This document shows, one piece after another, positions 34,663 through 48,400 of a stretch of DNA of 64,000 nt. The notes below the pieces were generated by a model. The model saw nothing but the letters and a program-made list of their open reading frames with translations, searched no databases and was not told where the DNA came from. The stretch is taken from assembly GCA_014218235.1 (NCBI GenBank), contig CM024766.1:73273207-73337206 (forward strand), written 5' to 3'. The position numbers and the translations under genes are program-made. Source of the stretch: Colocasia esculenta. Taxonomy: Eukaryota; Streptophyta; Magnoliopsida; Alismatales; Araceae. How positions within the stretch are numbered: position 1 is the first letter of the stretch; each line of letters begins with the position of its first letter.

Positions 34663-37002
34663 CTACTCAAACAAAAGGGGATACTTCTTCTTCATCGCAT
34701 CCTCAAGCTCCCACGTAGCCTCCTCACGTGAGAAGTTCCGCCATAGAACTTTCACCGACGCGATACTCTTGTTCCGGAGATGCTGAACCTTCCGGTCAAG
34801 AATGGCTACTGGTTGCTCGACATACGAAAGATCTGGCTGGATCTCCACTGGCTCATGACTAATCACATGAGACGGATCTCGGACATACTTCCTGAGCATA
34901 GATACGTGGAATACAGGGTGAACGCTAGCCAAAGCTGGGGGTAAAGCTAGCTCGTACGCCACGTTGCCCAAACGTCTGAGAATCTCATATGGGCCAATGA
35001 ACCTAGGGCTTAGCTTGCTATGCCTGCCAAATCTGACAACTCCACGAGTAGGCGATATCTTCAAGAAGACATGATCGCCAACCTCGAACTCCAAATCCTT
35101 TCTCCTGTTGTCGGCATAACTCTTCTGCCTATCCTGTGCCGCAACAAGCCTTTTCCTGATAAGCTGAATCTTATCCGAAGTTTCCTGAACTAACTCCGGT
35201 CCGATCAACTGCCTATCACCAGTCTCCTCCCAACATAAAGGAGATCTGCAGGGCCTACCATACAACGCCTCGAATGGAGCCATACCAATACTAGCATGAA
35301 AGCTGTTGTTGTATGCGAACTCCACAAGAGGTAAATGACGCTCCCAATCATCCTTCCAATCCAGAACACACGCTCTCAACATATCCTCGAGCGTCTGGAT
35401 AGTCCTCTCGGACTGTCCATCGGTCTGGGGATGAAACGCCGAACTGAGCTTAAGCTCCGAACCTAACGCATCCTGAAGACCCTTCCACAATCTCGAAGTA
35501 AATCTCGGATCTCGATCCGAAATGATCGACTTCGGCACACCATGCAATCTAATGATACCGCTAACATACAATCTAGCTAAACTCTCTACTGACTGCTTCT
35601 TCTTCATAGGCAAGAAATGAGCAGTCTTCGAGAATCTATCTACAACTACCCAAATCGAGTCATTGCCCCTTCTAGATCGAGGCAAACCCGATACGAAATC
35701 CATAGTGACAGCTTCCCACTTCCATACGGGGATATCCATCCTCTGCATAAGGCCGGATGGTCGCTGCCGCTCGGCTTTCACCTGCTGACATACTAGACAT
35801 CTAGACACATAATCCGCAACATCCTTCTTCATGCCGGACCACCAAAATGATCTCTTCAGGTCTTGATACATCTTAGTGTTACCCGGATGAATAGAGAATC
35901 GCGATCTATGAGCCTCCGCTAACACATGCTCACGGACATCTACCACATCGGGGACACAAACACGGTGCTGAAATCTAATCACACCGTCCTCATCACGAGC
36001 AATGCCCGCCTTACCCACTAACTCTAACAATCTAGGATCGGCTTTCTGCTGCTCAATCACCTCATCCAAGACTGAGGATCTAAGGGATAGCTGAGCTACA
36101 AAAGCCTGACACAACGATGGCTCTAACTCGGTCATAGAGCACGCTGCATCCTCCAACATCTTCCAATCCTGCTGGAGCGAAGACCTCTTTCTACTAAGAG
36201 CATCCGCTACGACGTTCGCCTTTCCAGGATGATACTGAAGGTCGAAGTCATAGTCCTTCAAGAACTCAATCCATCTCCTCTGCCTCAGGTTTAATTCCTT
36301 TTGGGAGAAAAGATACTTCAAGCTCTTGTGGTCGGTAAACACCTCAAATCTGACACCATAAAGATAGTGCCTCCAGATCTTTAGTGCATGAACCACAGCT
36401 GCGAGCTCCAAATCATGAGTCGGATAGTTCCTCTCATGCTCCTTCAACTGACGAGAAGCATAAGCCACTACCCTCTCTTGCTGCATGAGCACACAGCCTA
36501 AACCAATCTGAGATGCATCCGTATAAATGGCAAAACCTTCTAGACCACTAGGCAATACCAATACCGGAGCAGAAGTAAGCTTAGCCTTCAATAGCTGAAA
36601 GCTACGCTCACATGCCTCAGACCATACGAACTTCTCACCCTTTCTGGTCAGCTTTGTCAAAGGGGCGGCGATGGATGAGAAACCCTCAATGAATCGCCGA
36701 TAATAACCAGCTAACCCAATAAAACTACGAATCTCCGAAGGGGTCCTGGGAATCTCCCAATCCATAACTGCCTGGACTTTTGCTGGATCAACTGCAACAC
36801 CAGCGCCGGAGATAACATGCCCGAGAAAATGAACCTCGCGCAACCAGAACTCGCACTTGCTGAACTTCGCATACAGCTTGTGCTCACGGAGAACCTCTAA
36901 GACTAACCTCAAATGCTGACGATGTGTGGCCTCATCCGGAGAATAGACCAACACGTCATCAATAAACACAACAACAAAGCTATCTAGATACGGACTAAAC
37001 AC
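34663..37002 (-). pseudogene. pol: pol of F, second part: RT end, RNase H, integrase, chromodomain
   Basis: This 779-codon open frame begins just before the RT catalytic FIDD (residues 13-16). RNase H covers about residues 157-275 with TDAS, DLELAA and the second TDHK Asp. The integrase zinc site is His365, His372, Cys402 and Cys405. The catalytic triad is Asp435 (TMDF), Asp496 (SDRD) and Glu532 (GQSER), with DX35E spacing. A GPY/F module (PRFIGPYEIL) follows, then a chromodomain-like end (about 725-775, VKVLWRN...ATWELE). All catalytic residues I can check are present. It is separated from the upstream part by a one-base frameshift near 36995, so the Met is only the first in this frame. Confidence 0.92.
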
Positions 37003-38438
37003 CGGTTCATGAGATCCATGAACGCTGCAGGGGCGTTGGTCAATCCGAAAGGAAGAACCAAAAACTCATAATGTCCATAACGGGTTCTAAATGCCGTCTT
37101 GGACACATCCTCACTCCTAATCCTCAACTGATGATAACCAGATCGCAAGTCAATCTTGGAAAAGACTGATGCCTCTCGCAACTGGTCAAACAGATCATCA
37201 ATCCGAGGTAAGGGATACCTGTTCTTCACAGTCACCTGGTTTAGCTTCCTATAATCAATGCACAACCGAAGTGACCCGTCTTTCTTCTTGACGAATAATA
37301 CAGGTGCGCCCCAAGGGGAAACACTAGGGCGAATAAATCCCTTATCGAGCAATTCTTGCAATTGCTTCCTCAACTCGGCTAACTCTGCAGGGGCCATCCG
37401 ATATGGGGCCTTCGAGATAGGAGAGGTGCCTGGAAGCAACTCTATAGTGAACTCTATCTCCCTATCCGGTGGCAATCCAGACAAGTCATCGGGAAAGACA
37501 TCTGGAAAGTCCTGCACCACATCGATCTCTGCAAGAGTCAGTGACGAACCAGCATCGGGTACTAGCATAACGCTGGCAAGAAATGCGTCACAACCCTTGT
37601 TCACCATGCGCATCGCCTTCATGGCAGAGATAACTAACTTTCCCGCTAAGTTCTTTGGCAAGGGATGAGAGAACTCATCCTCACCAGGAATGCGGAAAAC
37701 AATCTTCTTCCTACGACAATCCACTAACGCATAGTGCTCCTCTAGCCAATCCAGACCAAGGATACAATCATAATCCTTCATCTTTAGCAAGAAGAAACAC
37801 CCATCTAGGAATCTATCCTCAATGCACACAGGTAACGACGGAATGCACTTCCTAGTCGATACCGTACCCGCAGGGGTGTGCACAGACAAAGGGACCTCTA
37901 ACTCCTCAGACTCTATGCCTGACTCTAGGGCTAACTGCCTAGCGAACCGCTCGGAAATGAACGAGTGAGTAGCACCCGTATCAAACAAAACCCGAGCGTG
38001 CACACCGAAAAGTAAAACTGTACCTTCGGTGACATGCTCCGCCTGCTCGGCGTCCTCACGAGCTAACGCAAACACTCGAGCTGGGGCTCGAGGCCTTCCT
38101 GGTCGTCCTGTAGCTGGCGCGGCTGCCGCTACTGCTGGTACTGGCGCTCCACGCTGAGCTTCCTGCTGAAGTCTTGGGTAGTCCTTGATCTTGTGGTCGC
38201 TGCTCCCACACTTTAAGCATCTACCCGCTACTAACCAGCACTCGGAACCTCCATGGGTCTTCCCACAATGGGGACACTCTCTCTTCACACCGGGGGAACG
38301 TACAGAAGGTACCTGAGAGTTGCTGACTGTCATTGATTTCTGCGGTGTCTGGTACACCGTCTTCTTCTTATCTTGTCGCTGGAAAGTTGCTGCCGGCCTC
38401 TTCTGTGAAGCCTTCTTCTCTTCCAGATACTGCTCCAT
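36984..38438 (-). pseudogene. gag end, protease and RT of F
   Basis: The open frame has 484 codons. The first zinc knuckle is Cys55, Cys58, His62, Cys67. The second has Cys74, Cys77 and His82, but its last ligand is Tyr87 (DYP where a Cys is usual). The aspartic protease active site is DTGATHSF (Asp153). RT occupies about residues 330-480 with LCIDYRKLN, SKIDLRSGYHQ and LPFGLTNAP. The frame shifts at its end and overlaps the next part by 19 bp. Upstream it is continuous with gag through an in-frame TGA (38454-38456), so the Met at 38438 is probably not a native start. Confidence 0.92.
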
Positions 38439-38795
38439 TTCTCCCTCCTGTCTTCAGGCTACGCTGAGGGCCTCGTCTAGCGTGCGGTGGTTGAACGCCA
38501 CGAGCCTCGTCCTCAGTGATGGTTTGAGACCCATCACAAACTTCTTGGTCTTCCTGCGCTCATCCTCTACTATATGCGGTGCATATTTAGAAAGTTTAGA
38601 AAACCTTGCCTCGTATTCCAGGACGGTCATTGATCCTTGCGTCAGGGAAAGGAATTCTTGCTCCATCTTGTCCTGGATGTGCTCTGGGCCGAACTTTGCT
38701 CGGAAGAGCCTCACGAACGCGTCCCATGCCACATCAACTGCTCAGTCCTCGAAGCGCGTACGCAGTAGGGAGGACCACCATACATCAGCTCTCTC

Positions 38796-38872
38796 CTGCA
38801 ATACACCTTCATAAGCACTAACCAACAATTTCTAACTTAACAAACAACATACAAGCATAAACCAAAACATAC
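38796..38872 (-). other. Putative intron 2 in F gag, 77 bp
   Basis: The donor is CAG/GTATGT and the acceptor TTGCAG/GAG. It is AT-rich and T-rich on the sense strand. It lies between codons (phase 0) in the middle of the conserved Gag domain, where other gypsy gag genes, including those of C and E here, are uninterrupted. Confidence 0.72.
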
Positions 38873-39067
38873 CTGTAGCATGTAGGTGGCTAAGGTCACC
38901 TTGTCCTCGTCAGGACACCTGATAGCTCGGAAGATTTTCTCCGTCTCCCTCATCCAGCTTTCTGCCATTAGCGGATCACTCTCCCCCTTAAAAGAGGGTG
39001 GGGCCATCCTCTTGAATCGCTCCATGATGGAAGGTCCACCATGGTCCTGAGCTGGGGCCTGAGCCTG

Positions 39068-39150
39068 CTACATCAAACAATAACAATATACAATAAACAC
39101 AATATCATGCAATTTAAATAGCAAACTACTAGGTTGTTTTATTATTCTAC
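39068..39150 (-). other. Putative intron 1 in F gag, 83 bp
   Basis: The donor is CAG/GTAGAA and the acceptor GATGTAG/CAG. It is AT-rich and phase 0. Removing it joins the Gln-rich N-terminal exon in frame to the codons preceding Met 39025. Confidence 0.68.
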
Positions 39151-39528
39151 CTGGGCCTCCAACTGGGCCTGGAGTGCTGCCTGGGTGTGGGCCTGCGTCT
39201 GCATGGCTTGCACCAGACCTTGCATAAATACTCCATAGTCCACTGGCGGTGGTGGGGGAAGCACAGGGCCCTGTGGGGCCAGGGCCTGCTGCTCCGCCCG
39301 CTCCTTACGCCTCTGCTCGTCGTCGCGAGCTGGCGCACCTCCACGTCGTCCACGGGAAGCCATGGCTGTAATAAAATTTCAGCCACCAATTAGAGCTAGG
39401 TTACTAAGTTCTCTAACCATTTCTTATCTATTTTTCAATTCCTATTAATGTTTTCTACACATGTGGACATACTTAGCATGCAATGGGGATGATGACTTAG
39501 GTATATTCATGTGCAATCTCAACCAGTC

Positions 39529-39540
39529 GCTCTGATACCA
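39529..39540 (-). promoter_or_regulatory. Primer binding site of F
   Basis: TGGTATCAGAGC on the minus strand, 5 nt after the end of the 5' LTR, fits an initiator tRNA-Met primer. Confidence 0.93.
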
Positions 39541-39545
39541 ATCTC

Positions 39546-42500
39546 TGTGACGACCCTCATTATACCGGTATGGTTATACCAACCCACGTCGGTATAACAA
39601 GTGCTGCCACAGTGGGACATTTACCCAAACGATACAAACAGCTGAGATACACGCGAATATACAACAGAGTAGCGGAAGTAAAAGAGAACTATCTCCATTC
39701 ATTCATCATCCACATTAACCATACATGATTTTTCACAATTAACAATAAGGAACTAAGAGTTCACATAATTTAAATTGCTGAAAAAGAATTACAAAATGTC
39801 CACATAATACATTCCTTTCATGATAATTCTAATACAATGTTCCAAATATATACTATGAAGTACACAAATCACAAAGAAGCTCCAACAACTAGCTAGTCTC
39901 CGCGCTCGGAGTCCGTCTCCACCGTCTCCTCAAGCGGTGTCGTGTCACCAACTATACCTATATGCCGAAGCAAGGAGTGAGTCCAAGGACTCAGCAAGCA
40001 ACACTACTCATGATGTACACCTAGAAGTCCTAATGGTTTCTACATGCACATTACAATTAGCAACACATAGCATGCTAGTCATTTCGAGTTTTCAACCTAT
40101 CATGAACATTCTACAATTTTATACATAACTCATGCTTTCAGATTTCTAAAATAAACTTCACCTATCACATGGTCTCTATTCAATTTACTCATGAACTTTA
40201 CCTTTTAAAGAATCAACATAAGAGCTATCAACATGAACAATTTACATGCATGAAAGGTAACGCAACTAGCATGGGTTTTACACATTTTTAAACACTTACA
40301 TGAACCTTTTCACATGCTTTAGGTTGCTGATTTCATATGATTCAATGGCCATAAATCTACACATGAGGCTACAATGTTGCTTAAAACATATCATATGAAC
40401 AATCTATCATGCTATTTGCACACATATTCATTAGTTGTCCCTAACATGGACTCTAAACATTTTTGCACACATAACATAAGAATAACAACATGCATTTTCT
40501 GAATTCACATGGTTTCAGATTTAGTCTCACATGGGTTCCAATAACACATTTACACATCTAGAATTTCACACTTTTCTTTACACTAGTTTCCTCTTTTCAC
40601 ATGGTTACACTTTACACATACACATTCACATGTCACTTACACATTTACACATGGTCACATACACATTTCACATTACACTTTACACATTTTTAGGTGCCGT
40701 GACACATAGTCCAAACCACCAAAGAAGGACATATACACATCACATTACACATAGACGCCATCTAGGCATTCCAATGGCGACTCTTGGACTGCGCAGACCG
40801 GGAGAACAAGTCTCCACCCTAACCAGTGGTACTTGTCCACCTCCAGGATTTCCCCCTAATGCCCTTAGGGTCACTTAACACATTGAACTTTCTCAGGGGG
40901 ACTTTTCCCTGATACAGCTCCACTGCCCTCTACGGAAGCAGTGTCACATTGGCACAGTTACACATTTACATATTTACCGTTTTACACTTGGTTTTACACA
41001 TAACACTTCATCTCATTCACTTACTCACTCACATGAATACCTCTATTTTTTCCTAACATGGTACTACAGAATTTCAAGGTTTAACATACAGTAAACACAC
41101 TAATCATGCTGGGTTTAAACAAAATCTAATCACATTACGATCATATGTACGAATTATCACATTTCACAAGAAAACACATAACTTTTTATTTACTGATCCA
41201 AATGACCTAAAAATTTAACCATATGTTGTTTTCAGGTTCACGGTCATACCCACAATTTTTCATATTTTTCTGAGCTAAATAGGATTTACAGAAAATAAAA
41301 CACCTAATTAGCATGCTATTAACAACTTAAGTTAACATGGTCTAACACATTTTGCAAATTGGCCACTTGCTGTTTACACATAAGCATTCACATATGCATG
41401 AACTGAGAACACAAAATTTCCCTAATTCATACATCTATGGATTGAATACTACAAATCATTCTTGCATGCTTTCATTTTATTCTACCGAACTTATTAGCAA
41501 TTTCGCAAGCATGCATGAATTACCAAAATTTCAAAACATACATACATGCCCCACGATTCTTCATGAATAGACTGCAACCAATACATTCAACTAATCCAAA
41601 TCATGGAACATGGATTTGCAAAATTATCTACAAGTCATGCTCACAAATTTAAAGGATACTATTAACCCACATTCACCATCACACCACACTCATTCACACA
41701 CCACAATGCACAATATACATAGGGTATAAGATTTACCATATATCCTCATCACGTAAAACATACCGAAATTAATGTATAAGAGGGTGTTCTATCCAGAAGA
41801 ACTCGACGGCGGTCTCTGGCCGCTGACTCAGGGTCAGCGGCATGGTCGATGGACGCCAAGCTCATCACAGGCGTCCAGGGACCTTGCCGTCTAACCAGGT
41901 CTGTGCAGAAACACAGGACTCGAGGAACAATCCTTAAAATTCACAAAACCATCCTAGACTCATAAGGGGACATCAAGGATAGGTCACTTGCCTTTCAAAA
42001 ATTCTTCTAAGGGATTTAAAGGCTTGGTGAAGACCTCCTTGGGCAGTCCTAAGAAGTTGCAGAACCTCCCTCTAGATCGCCTTCCTCCGAGCTCCTGGGT
42101 GATCTCCACGCCGAGGGGATGTAGGGGAAGCCTTCCTCGTTGGTCCAGCAACCTCCTTGCAGTAGGGGGACGCCAGATAAAGGTCCAAGGGGTCGGATTT
42201 GAGGGTGCTAAAATGGGTTTTTCTCACAGCTCACCTAGGGTTTTTTTCTCTCCTCTATTTCTCCTCTTGCAAGGTGAAGTGAGAAGTGGGAGAGACCAAA
42301 TTCGGGTTCAGACCTAATGAGAGCCCCTCACCCACTCGCCATACCGATTTGACAAGCTGAGAGCCGTTGGGGGACATCCCCCCAATGGTGGCCATGCCTT
42401 GTTTCAGAAGCTTGCAGCTCTGCTGCGCATGCAGGCCAGAGAAGTTGGCGTCCATATTTCTGGACGCCGGAGTTAGTGTTGGTGTCCATGTCTGGACGCT

Positions 42501-42778
42501 GACACCAGCTCAACGGCCTGGGCTTGACGCCAAGGTGGCCTTCGGCCAGAACTTTAAATTATGCAGAAAACCATGCATACCAAGCATATATACATGCAAT
42601 ATGTATATGGTATTGTATCCACACTATCATCATGCAATATATACATTATTTATATTTAATATAACACATGCATACGTAATTATATTAATTAATACGTACG
42701 TAAGTATGTACATACATACACAAGCACAAATATTCACACATAATTGCAATAATGCGATGGAAATTAGAGGGCCTTACA
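39546..42778 (-). repeat. 5' LTR of F, 3233 bp
   Basis: It starts TGTAAGGCCCTC at 42778 and ends GTCGTCACA at 39546 on the minus strand. It matches 31346-34617 throughout, apart from scattered substitutions and a 39-bp deletion near 41919. The CTCACTCC...TAG module is at 39957-40003. No gene. Confidence 0.93.
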
Positions 42779-45396
42779 CGTATCATATCAAATCTTATCA
42801 TAACATATCAAATGAAGGCACATTCACACAAATCTTGTGTATTCGTTGTGCTATGCCAAGCACCAGAAGTCCATACTCCCGCGGTTAATAAGTACGTTGG
42901 GGCGCTCTTCCCCAGGACCAGACCGGGCCCCTTTTTCCTAGGCATTAGTCAAATGGACCGAAGTCCTAAGTTGTGCCAAACAAACATATTCATATTATGG
43001 CCACAGAATTTCAATAATAAGCTCAATGTAATAAGAACATGATCATCATAGAGTCAAGGTGTGACAATAGCTCAAGAGAACAAATGGGCAGTATAACGAC
43101 GTATCTTATGTTTCATAATTGGCTAATATCTTGACATGAGGGTAACTAATGACAGACTGTACGCGGAACATGTGCTCTCTATCTCCACGGTACTTCATGG
43201 TACAACCAGCTCGGTCTCTATGTAGGAATCCATAAAGAACGGAGACTTACTGAGGTCTTAAGGAAAACATCGCTAGTCTGCCAATTCGGAATGACCAGCA
43301 AAGAGCGCCCAATTCCCCAAGAAGGGTGTGCCTAAACGTGCAAATGTGTAAGTGACGTGTCACAGATCGTTCCTAATATGTATGCAATTGACAAATAATA
43401 ATTGAAACATCGGAAAGCAGATAACTAAACAAATCATGATAGAAACTTTATTAACAAGTCCACGCTAATATGTGTTCATCCCCACATTCATATCATATTC
43501 ATTAACATATCACCTTCATAACAAGCTAGATCACAAGATAATGATCAATTGAACATAAACCATATATTACAAATTAGAATCATATCCATGCCTTTACCAC
43601 TTGCAAATTGATGGGTTTCTTTTAGGCCAATGGACACTATGGAACACTATGCAACATGCAAGCAGACCACAAAGACTAACATGCTAACTGACTGACTGAA
43701 AAGTACAGTCTAGGGTCGGCCTATGAATGATGCCCAACACAGTGGACGTTTTTCTAAACACGGTGTATAGGTAAACAAGCCAAACGGTGCAGAACATGAA
43801 TCGCATCGGCCTTGTAGGCAGCCTTTCAAGTTGAATCACATCGGGGTATCCTGACGCGTTAAAGGAAATGCATTTAATAAACTGATGGGTGGGAAAATGG
43901 CCTGAATCGTGTCAGGGGGTCCCGCCGCAGTTCAGACCGAGCACAGACTCCCATGCGGCGTGAAGTCTCACGCGGTCGTTGACCGGTCAGTGCGAGAATA
44001 GCGTCGTACCTCATGGACACCTTTTAATAGATCACGTCGGACCAGGCCGACGTGATACCAGGTGCTGGAATCGCATCGCTTGGTTCGGACGTGATTCCTA
44101 GCTTAACCCGAAAATGTAGGAAAACCAACTTATCCTCTTGCCATGCTTAGATCTCTCTATCTAATAATATTTTGGCAAAATGTTTAACATGAAAGATGCC
44201 CAAGATAATTATTAGAAGAACTTTTATGTTGGGGGTTTGACCTAATTCGGTCTCAAATCATGTGAAAAACATGAAGAATGTAGAAGACAAGTGCAACCCG
44301 AAAACACAGTATCATGTAGTGGCTCTCTTACCACACTTATAACTCTCTAACTAATGACATTTAGACAAAACGTTTAACATGCAACATGATGAGGACTAGT
44401 AATAGCATAACTTTCACGATGAGTGTTTAGTCTAATTCGGTCTCAAATCACATGCATAATAAGAAGAACATAAAAAGCCCTAACTGTGCACGACTTAGGG
44501 AAAATGACTAATACTCAATGTATACTCCATGAAAATTAGGTAAATCAAATGCAAATGAACCTAGACTCACAGCTCTACAAGATGGTATTGGTTTTATTTA
44601 ATCTTGGCCTGAGAACACCTACCTTTATGAAGATCTAAGAGATGTCGTCGTTCTGGACGCAGCAGAGGATGAAGGGGATGAAGCTCCGGTTCCCAGCCTT
44701 TCTCCTCCTCCTCTGAAGCCCTAGCCCACCTCCAAATGACCCCAGCATGATGGTAAAACCTTCCCTAAGATCTCTTCACGAGTTTATATACAAATAGGGT
44801 TTAAATCCATGTCCCAATGGTGTTAGGAAAAGGGCTGCGAAAATCTGCTTGGCCCTTCCACATTTTGGAATTCTCTCACCCAATTAGAGTGGCAAAGGTT
44901 TAGGAAACCACCTCTTAGGGTTGGGTCCAGTTTTAGCTTACCTTGCATGACTAATTATCCGAAATTGCCCTCCCTAATTATTGCATAATTACATACACGA
45001 ATTTCTGGGTATTTTCTTGTTCCAATTTTTATCGTTGGGCCAAATGTGCTCCATTGTCCCAATCTTGTTAATGGGTCATTAATACATGATGTTGGAAGTC
45101 TCTCCAACATGTTTATTTAATTTATGGTCGGGTTATTTTTCCGACTTAGTTTTTAAATTCGGGTAATTAGTCCCACGTGACATTCATTAAGTCAATCGGA
45201 TTTTTCGTTGCACGAATTTCTTCGTGGCACACTTGGGGATAATATTTGGGGTTGATTTATAATTTTTACGGAATTGTTCGATATGTTTTCTCACGTACGA
45301 TGATGGTACGTCAGTTCTATCATTTCGATAAATGTGGAAATTATTTATTTTGATTTATTTCTGATTTTTAAATCTCTGAATTTTCGGGGTGTTACA

Positions 45397-45431
45397 TCCT
45401 CCCCCGCTTAAGAAATTTGGTCCCCAAATTT
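45397..45431 (-). promoter_or_regulatory. PPT and upstream hairpin of E
   Basis: On the minus strand TTAAGCGGGGGAGGA (45397-45411) abuts the LTR. Arms AAATTTGG and CCAAATTT (45413-45420 and 45424-45431) give an 8-bp stem with a 3-nt loop. The E-prime copy is at 54845-54879. Confidence 0.9.
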
Positions 45432-48400
45432 ACACATAATGGTATAGTTCGTACCTAAGAATAGTTCTGGGTGGTTTTTCTTCATTCTTTCCTCCGTTTC
45501 CCAGGTAGCGTTGGTAACTCCGTCTCGACTCCAATGGACCTTCACCATAGATATGGTACGATTCCTGAGTCGTTGAATGTTCCGATCCAATAGCTTGATC
45601 GGCTTCTCTTCATAGGTCAGCTCCTCTCGAATCTCCAAGTCCTCATGGTTGATTACATGGTTGGCATTAAATAAGTACTTCCTCAGCATGGATATGTGGA
45701 ACACATTATGCATGTTTGCCAGCTGTGGAGGCAGTGCAAGTCTATACACCACCTGACCAACCCTTTCCAAGATTTCAAAAGGTCCGATAAATCTGAGACT
45801 CAACATTCCTTTGATCGCAAATCTTTAAATTCCCCTTGAAGGTGAGACCTTCAGGAAAACATGTTCGCCAACTTGAAACTTCAGTTCTCTACTTCCCTTG
45901 TCTGCATAACTCTTCTACCTGGATTGTGCTATCTTCAGATGTTCCCTAACAATCTGAACCTTCCTGACAGTCGCCTCAATTAAGTTGGGTCCAACCCATT
46001 GGTTCTCCCCAACCTCTTCCCAACAAAGGGGTGATCTGCAACTCCTGCCATATAAGGCTTCAAATGGTGCCATCTTGATACTTGCCTGATAGCTATTGTT
46101 GCATGCAAACTCCATCAAGTATAACTGATCATCCCATCGACCTCTGAAATCCAGCACTATAGCACGAAGCATATCCTCCACAATTTGAATGGTTCTTTCG
46201 GTTTTTCCATCAGTCTAAGGATGAAAGGCAATACTAAAGTTTAGTTTAGTACCCATTGCTGCTTGTAAACCCTTCTAGAAGTGTGAAGTAAATCTTGGGT
46301 CCTGATCAGATATTATGTTAGATAGAACCCCATGTAATCTGATTACTTCCTTAACATATAGTGCAGCCAACACATCCACTGACCAGGTACTCTTAATCGG
46401 TAAGAAATGAGCCGACTTAGTCAATCGATCAACTATTACCCAAATTACAACCATACCACCTCTTGTCTTGGGCAATCCCATGATAAAGTTCCTACCGATG
46501 CTATCCCACTTCCATTCCGGGATTTCTAGTGGTAGCAATCCACCAGTTGTACAGCAATGCTCAGCCTTGACTTTCATGCATGTTGAACAGTACAACACAT
46601 GATCGGCCACATCCCCCTACATGTTTGGCCACCAATACGACCTTTTTAAGTCTTGGTACATCTTGGTTGATCCAAGGTGAATCGTATACTTGGACTGGTG
46701 AGCTTCATTTAATAACCTCTTCTTGAGTTCTTCATGATCAGGAATACATGTTCTACCTCGAAATAGTAATCTTTCATCAGCTGGTAGAGAAATGTCAGGT
46801 CTTTGTTCTAGCTTCTCCCTGATCTCAACTAAGAATGGATCCTCTCCCTGTTTCTCCTTAATTTCGGTCAGTAGATCGGATTCTATCTGGAGATTGGAAA
46901 TCATTACCTGCTTTTCCTTCTTTCCCATGTCTAAGTCCAAGCTTTCAAATTGCTCCAGTAACTTCCATTCGCCCAGCATCATACTAGCTAGCATAGCTCC
47001 AGGTTGTCTGCTTAGAGCGTCTGCCACTACATTGGCTTTCCCAAGGTGATATTGAGTGGAAAAGTCGAAGTCTTTGAGATATTCCAGCCATCTCCTTTGC
47101 CTCATATTTAGTTCCTTTTGTGAGAATAAGTATCTCAAACTCTTGTGGTCAGAAAAGACTTTAAATTGCTTACCATAAATGTAATGTCTCCAAATCTTCA
47201 GAGCGAACACTATAGCTGCTAATTCCAGGTCATGTATCGGATAATTTACTTCATGGACTTTCAATTGTCTCGAGGCGTATGCTATTACTCTCCCTTGTTG
47301 CATTAAAACACACCCCAGACTTGTTCTTGAAGCATCTGAATAGATTTCAAATCCTCCCTCTTCGGTGGGTAAGGCGAGGATAGGAGCAGTAGTCAGACAC
47401 TTCTTCAAGTTGTTAAAGCTCTCTTCACATTCATTGGTCCACACAAATGGATTTTCCTTCTGGGTCAGCTTAGTTAATGGTACGACAATCTTTGAGAAAT
47501 CCTTTATAAACCTTTGATAATATCCGGCTAATCCCAGAAAGCTCCTGATCTCTGTGACGCTTGTCGGTCTTTCCCATTTCAACACAGCCTCAACCTTTGA
47601 TGGATCAACAATGATACCATCCTTGGTCACCACATGCCCTAAAAAGGATATCTCCTCTAGCCAGAATTCACATTTGCTTAGCTTGGCATATAATTTATTA
47701 TCCCTCAGAATTTGTAATGCAATTCTCAAATGCTCCTCATGCTCTTCCTTTGTCTTGGTATAGATCAATATATCATCAATGAATACCACCACAAATTTAT
47801 CAAGATATGGGCGATAAATGCTATTCATCAACTGCATGAAAATTGCGGGGGCATTTGTTAGTCCAAAAGGCATAACAATAAATTCATAATGCACATACCT
47901 ACTTTGGAAGGCTATCTTGTGAATGTCTTCTCCTTTGATCCTCAATTGGTGATAGCCCGATCTGAGATCTATTTTAGATCAGTATTTAGCTCTTGATAAT
48001 TGATCAAACAACTCATCAATCCTTGGCAGAGGATATTTGTTCTTGATGGTTAACTGGTTTAGTTGCCTGTAATCTATACACAGCCTCATCGACCCATCTT
48101 TCTTCTTGACAAAGAGGACAGGTGCTCCCCATGGTGATGCGCTTGGTCGGATGAATCCCTTCTCTAACAGTTCCATCAGTTGCTCTTTTAATTCCTTTAG
48201 TTCTACGGGGGACATTCTATATGGTTCCCTAGATACTGGTGCTGCTCCAGGGACCAATTCGATGGTGAAATCAACCTCTCGCTCAAGAGGAATTCCTGGC
48301 AAGTCTTCGGGAAAAACGTCAGCGTACTCGCTGACAACATAGATGTCCTCAACTTTGACTTCTTTCTTTGTGATGACAACAGCAGCAAGAAAGGCCATAC

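Larger units (their letters stand above)
38457..39363 (-). pseudogene. gag: gag of F, three exons with two putative introns
   Basis: Exon 1 runs from ATG 39363 to 39151 (71 codons, basic N-terminus, then Gln/Ala-rich). Intron 1 is 39068-39150. Exon 2 is 39067-38873. Intron 2 is 38796-38872. Exon 3 continues from 38795. Joining at these GT-AG sites keeps one frame, and the Gag core motif is continuous across the second junction (TYMLQ, then ERADVWW). In genomic DNA both introns contain in-frame stops. Exon 3 carries a TGA at 38742-38744 where Trp is likely and ends at the TGA 38454-38456. Gag would form particles and bind RNA. Splicing is inferred from sequence only. Confidence 0.78.
31346..42778 (-). 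mobile_element. Element F: nearly complete chromovirus with chromodomain
   Basis: The minus-strand order is 5' LTR (39546-42778), PBS (39529-39540), gag with two putative introns (38457-39363), gag end, protease and RT (36984-38438), RT end, RNase H, integrase and chromodomain (34663-37002), PPT and 3' LTR (31346-34617). The LTRs show about ten substitutions in the first 490 bp compared by eye, so insertion is relatively recent. Three lesions break the single frame: two TGA stops and one frameshift. Domain order and the C-terminal chromodomain point to the Tekay/Del-like chromoviruses. Confidence 0.92.
30721..45396 (-). repeat. 3' LTR of E (split by F), about 3238 bp
   Basis: The pieces are 30721-31345 and 42784-45396. 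Sense strand starts TGTAACACCCC at 45396 and ends GCGTGACA at 30721. It aligns to the middle LTR at 51629-54844. It carries the CTCACCCTA...TTTAG module (31056-31099), the GGAATCC module on the plus strand (43196-43260), and GC-rich boxes with CGTCG and GCGATTCC cores (43800-44100). No gene. Confidence 0.9.
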
